In this document: piece by piece, positions 8,259-9,816 of the stretch | How the letters are laid out: each line of letters opens with the position of its first letter | Numbering within the stretch: the stretch's first letter is position 1 | NCBI GenBank assembly: GCA_003456175.1 | Contig: DMPB01000004.1 | Span: forward strand, 1-9,816 | Origin: Chitinophagaceae bacterium | GTDB lineage: Bacteria > Bacteroidota > Bacteroidia > Chitinophagales > Chitinophagaceae | Length of the DNA: 9,816 nucleotides | Direction of reading: 5' to 3' | The notes under the pieces: generated by a model | The model's input: only the letters and a program-made list of their open reading frames with translations | What the model was told of the DNA's origin: nothing | Database searches by the model: none | Made by a program: the position numbers and the translations under genes

Positions 8259-8274
8259 TTGGCGATATGAAAAA
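8259..8274 (+). repeat. junction repeat, copy 1 (start of RhuM-like gene)
   Basis: TTGGCGATATGAAAAA, identical over 16 bp to copy 2 at 9122-9137 and over 13 bp to copy 3 at 9364-9376. The ATG within it (8267-8269) is the start codon of the RhuM-like gene. Confidence 0.85.
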
Positions 8275-9133
8275 CGAAATCATACTCTATCAACCTGGTG
8301 AATTAGCCGAGCATATCGAGGTAAGACTTGAAGATGAAACTGTTTGGTTAACGCAAACACAAATGGCCACTCTTTTTGGTCAAACCAAACAAAACGTCAG
8401 TTTGCACATAAACAACTGTTTCAAAGAAGGAGAACTTGAAAAAAGAGCAACTGTCAAGGAATACTTGACAGTTCAAATTGAGGGGAATAGAAATGTTAAA
8501 CGAACCATTGAATACTACAACCTTAATGTTATCATTTCGGTTGGTTACAGGGTAAAATCTAAGCAGGGTACACAATTTCGCATTTGGGCTACCCATGTAT
8601 TAAGAGATTATTTACTGAAAGGCTATGCCTTGAACCAGCGGATGAACAGAATAGAAAACAATTACGAAGACCTTAGCAGAGAAGTAAAGCAAATTTCTTT
8701 ACAACTTAAAACACAAGAACTACCTACCCAAGGCATTTTCTTTGATGGACAAATTTTTGATGCCTACGCCTTTGCTTCCAGCCTAATTAAAAAAGCCAAA
8801 AAAGAAATTATACTCATAGACAATTACTTAGATGAAAGTAGCTTAACGCATCTATCTAAAAAGGCGAAAACGGTAAAAGTGCAGTTATTAACCAAAAGCA
8901 TCAGCAAAACCTTAGCGTTGGATGTAAAAAAAGCCAACGAGCAATATGGCCATTTTGAAATAAAGGAGTTAAAAACAAGCCACGACCGCTTTTTATTGAT
9001 TGACCAAAAGGAGTTGTACCATTTAGGAGCATCACTCAAAGATTTGGGTAAAAAGTGGTTTGCCTTTTCGAAGATGGATGAAAGCACAATGAATTTGATT
9101 TTAGAACAATTAAAAAGGGAGTTGGCGATATGA
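8267..9133 (+). CDS. RhuM-like DNA-binding-type protein with C-terminal PLD-like domain
   Basis: A 288-aa protein. Residues 14-125 match the RhuM virulence family core: VRLEDETVWLTQTQMATLFG, KQNVSLHINNCFKEGEL, then YYNLNVIISVGYRVKSKQGT and FRIWATHVLRDYLLKGYALN. Helical, charged residues 122-150 may form a coiled-coil linker. Residues 155-288 look like a phospholipase-D-type fold with one HxRxxxxD motif (HDRFLLID, 239-246) in place of the classical HKD HxKxxxxD, followed by YHLGASLKDLGKKWFAFSKM. With one modified motif, nuclease activity is uncertain; a dimer or a binding role is possible. RhuM-like genes are often found between hsdM and hsdS, but their role there is not established. The start ATG is inside the junction repeat, and the stop TGA overlaps the ATG of copy 2 (ATGA). 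No Shine-Dalgarno is visible. Confidence 0.9.
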   Translation: MKNEIILYQPGELAEHIEVRLEDETVWLTQTQMATLFGQTKQNVSLHINNCFKEGELEKRATVKEYLTVQIEGNRNVKRTIEYYNLNVIISVGYRVKSKQGTQFRIWATHVLRDYLLKGYALNQRMNRIENNYEDLSREVKQISLQLKTQELPTQGIFFDGQIFDAYAFASSLIKKAKKEIILIDNYLDESSLTHLSKKAKTVKVQLLTKSISKTLALDVKKANEQYGHFEIKELKTSHDRFLLIDQKELYHLGASLKDLGKKWFAFSKMDESTMNLILEQLKRELAI

Positions 9134-9137
9134 AAAA
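9122..9137 (+). repeat. junction repeat, copy 2 (end of RhuM-like gene)
   Basis: An exact 16-bp copy of 8259-8274, 863 bp downstream. It encodes the last residues LAI and the stop of the RhuM-like protein, and at the same time supplies an overlapping ATG (9130-9132). Confidence 0.85.
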
Positions 9138-9375
9138 ATGTCTTAACCATGACTTAGCAGATTTGTATGATTTAATGATTCATCATAGAAATCCCTCAAT
9201 CACAAAAATCAAAATGCTGCATCACAATCACTGTCTGAATTACGGATTAGATAGATTAATGGATTTCATGGATTTGAAATCTGTGCCATCAAAAAATCTG
9301 TGTTATCGGAGCAATCCAAGAAAATCCGTTATTCAGACAACCATTTCTGAAAACTTTAAAGCATTGGCGATATGA
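9130..9375 (+). CDS. short ORF of 81 codons, doubtful, composed largely of repeat-element DNA
   Basis: The frame begins at an ATG overlapping the RhuM-like stop (ATGA) and ends at a TGA overlapping the ATG of hsdS (ATGA), so it fits the operon exactly. However, its second half is the palindromic element 9232-9339, and its first half is also AT-rich and palindrome-like (9160-9210). The product is rich in His, Asn, Lys and Asp, with no recognisable domain. Its ending ALAI comes from the junction repeat. It may be translated only as a linker that couples RhuM and HsdS translation, or it may not be a gene at all. Confidence 0.3.
   Translation: MKKCLNHDLADLYDLMIHHRNPSITKIKMLHHNHCLNYGLDRLMDFMDLKSVPSKNLCYRSNPRKSVIQTTISENFKALAI
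9160..9210. repeat. weak imperfect palindrome, possible third related element
   Basis: GATTTGTATGATT (9160-9172) and AATCACAAAAATC (9198-9210) pair at 11 of 13 positions around an AT-rich centre. It has the GATT/AATC character of the two stronger elements but lacks their TCTGAAT/ATTCAGA ends, so kinship is uncertain. Confidence 0.3.
9232..9339. repeat. imperfect palindromic element 2 (about 108 bp)
   Basis: The outer arms TGTCTGAATTACGGATT (9232-9248) and AATCCGTTATTCAGACA (9323-9339) are complementary at 16 of 17 positions. The interior has several GATT or GGATTT words on the left and AATC words on the right, forming only a loose inner stem. It ends 32 bp before the hsdS start. The tail after it (CTGAAAACTTTAAAG, then TTGGCGATATGAA) closely resembles the tail after element 1. 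Confidence 0.8.
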
Positions 9376-9376
9376 A
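9364..9376 (+). repeat. junction repeat, copy 3 (start of hsdS)
   Basis: TTGGCGATATGAA, the same 13 bp as copies 1 and 2, diverging afterwards (GTGG instead of AAA). The ATG at 9372-9374 is the hsdS start codon, and the overlapping TGA (9373-9375) ends the short ORF. Confidence 0.85.
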
Positions 9377-9816
9377 GTGGGAGAAAGTTGAAATAGGAAG
9401 TGTATGTGATGTTGGAAGAGGTTCGTCACCAAGACCCATAGACAACCCTGCATATTTTTCGGAAGGCACAATTCCTTGGGTTAAGATTGCGGATGCAACA
9501 GCATCTGGGAAATACATTTATCAAACAAAGGAAGTAGTGAACGAATTTGGCGCTTCATTTAGCCGAAGATTGCAACCTGGTGCATTAATTATAGCTACAA
9601 GTGGTGTTTCCTTAGGTCAAATAAAATTCCTTGGAGTTGAAGGGTGTATTCATGACGGTTGGTTATATGTAAATAATTTTAGAGGGGTTGATAAAGAATT
9701 TCTTTACTATCATCTACTAATAATGCAAGATGAATTCTTAGGAAGAGCATTTGGGGCGGCTATACAGAATATAAACACAACAATTCTCAGAGAATCTAAA
9801 ATCAATCTTCCCCCAC
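9372..9816 (+). CDS. hsdS: type I restriction-modification specificity subunit S (3' end outside window)
   Basis: 148 codons are visible with no stop. The start MKWEKVEIGSVCDVGRG and the sequence that follows (SSPRPIDNPAYF, IPWVKIADA, ALIIATSGVSLGQIKF, and the GAAIQNINTTILRESKINLP segment) are typical of the first target-recognition domain and the beginning of the central conserved helix of HsdS. The subunit determines which DNA sequence HsdM methylates and HsdR cuts. The ATG at 9372 lies in the junction repeat and overlaps the preceding stop. The second recognition domain and any hsdR lie to the right of the window. Confidence 0.93.
   Translation, partial: MKWEKVEIGSVCDVGRGSSPRPIDNPAYFSEGTIPWVKIADATASGKYIYQTKEVVNEFGASFSRRLQPGALIIATSGVSLGQIKFLGVEGCIHDGWLYVNNFRGVDKEFLYYHLLIMQDEFLGRAFGAAIQNINTTILRESKINLPP

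Noticed and set aside
9232..9339. A CRISPR-like or direct-repeat array, suggested by recurring GATT/AATC words
   Set aside because: The words are not evenly spaced, there are no identical repeats with unique spacers, and the arrangement is palindromic.

Overview
The window looks like part of a Bacteroidota genome. Evidence: a secreted protein with a type IX secretion (T9SS/Por) C-terminal sorting domain, AT-rich DNA, starts without clear Shine-Dalgarno sequences, one TAnnTTTG-type -7 promoter match, and gene families common in that phylum (WG repeats, YCF48/BNR repeats, GxxExxY, RhuM-like proteins in type I restriction-modification loci). All convincing genes are on the + strand.

Positions 1-4365 hold two long repeat proteins. 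The first is a WG-repeat protein whose 5' end lies outside the window; it has about ten WG repeats, one hydrophobic segment, and a C-terminal tail with a widely split Cys2-Cys2 pair. The second is a secreted 785-aa protein with a signal peptide, 14 YCF48/BNR-type repeats, a fibronectin-like region and a T9SS sorting domain. A strong rho-independent terminator (4334-4365) closes this block.

Positions 4410-9816 are a defence locus. In order it holds a PD-(D/E)XK nuclease-family protein (PDDEXK_4-like), the type I methyltransferase HsdM, a decayed GxxExxY (PDDEXK_3) gene, a RhuM-like protein fused to a PLD-like domain, a short doubtful ORF, and the start of the specificity subunit HsdS, cut by the right edge. 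HsdM and HsdS would form the methyltransferase; HsdR is not in the window and may lie to the right. The GxxExxY gene carries three frame disruptions and one in-frame stop.

The least ordinary part is 8149-9376. Two imperfect palindromes of about 90 and 108 bp share their arm ends. The arms differ by paired losses on both sides, so pairing is kept. Each is followed by a similar tail ending in the same 13-mer, TTGGCGATATGAA, whose ATG starts the next gene. A third copy sits at the end of the RhuM-like gene, so 16-bp exact direct repeats bracket that gene almost exactly. This suggests a modular, cassette-like junction between accessory genes of the locus.
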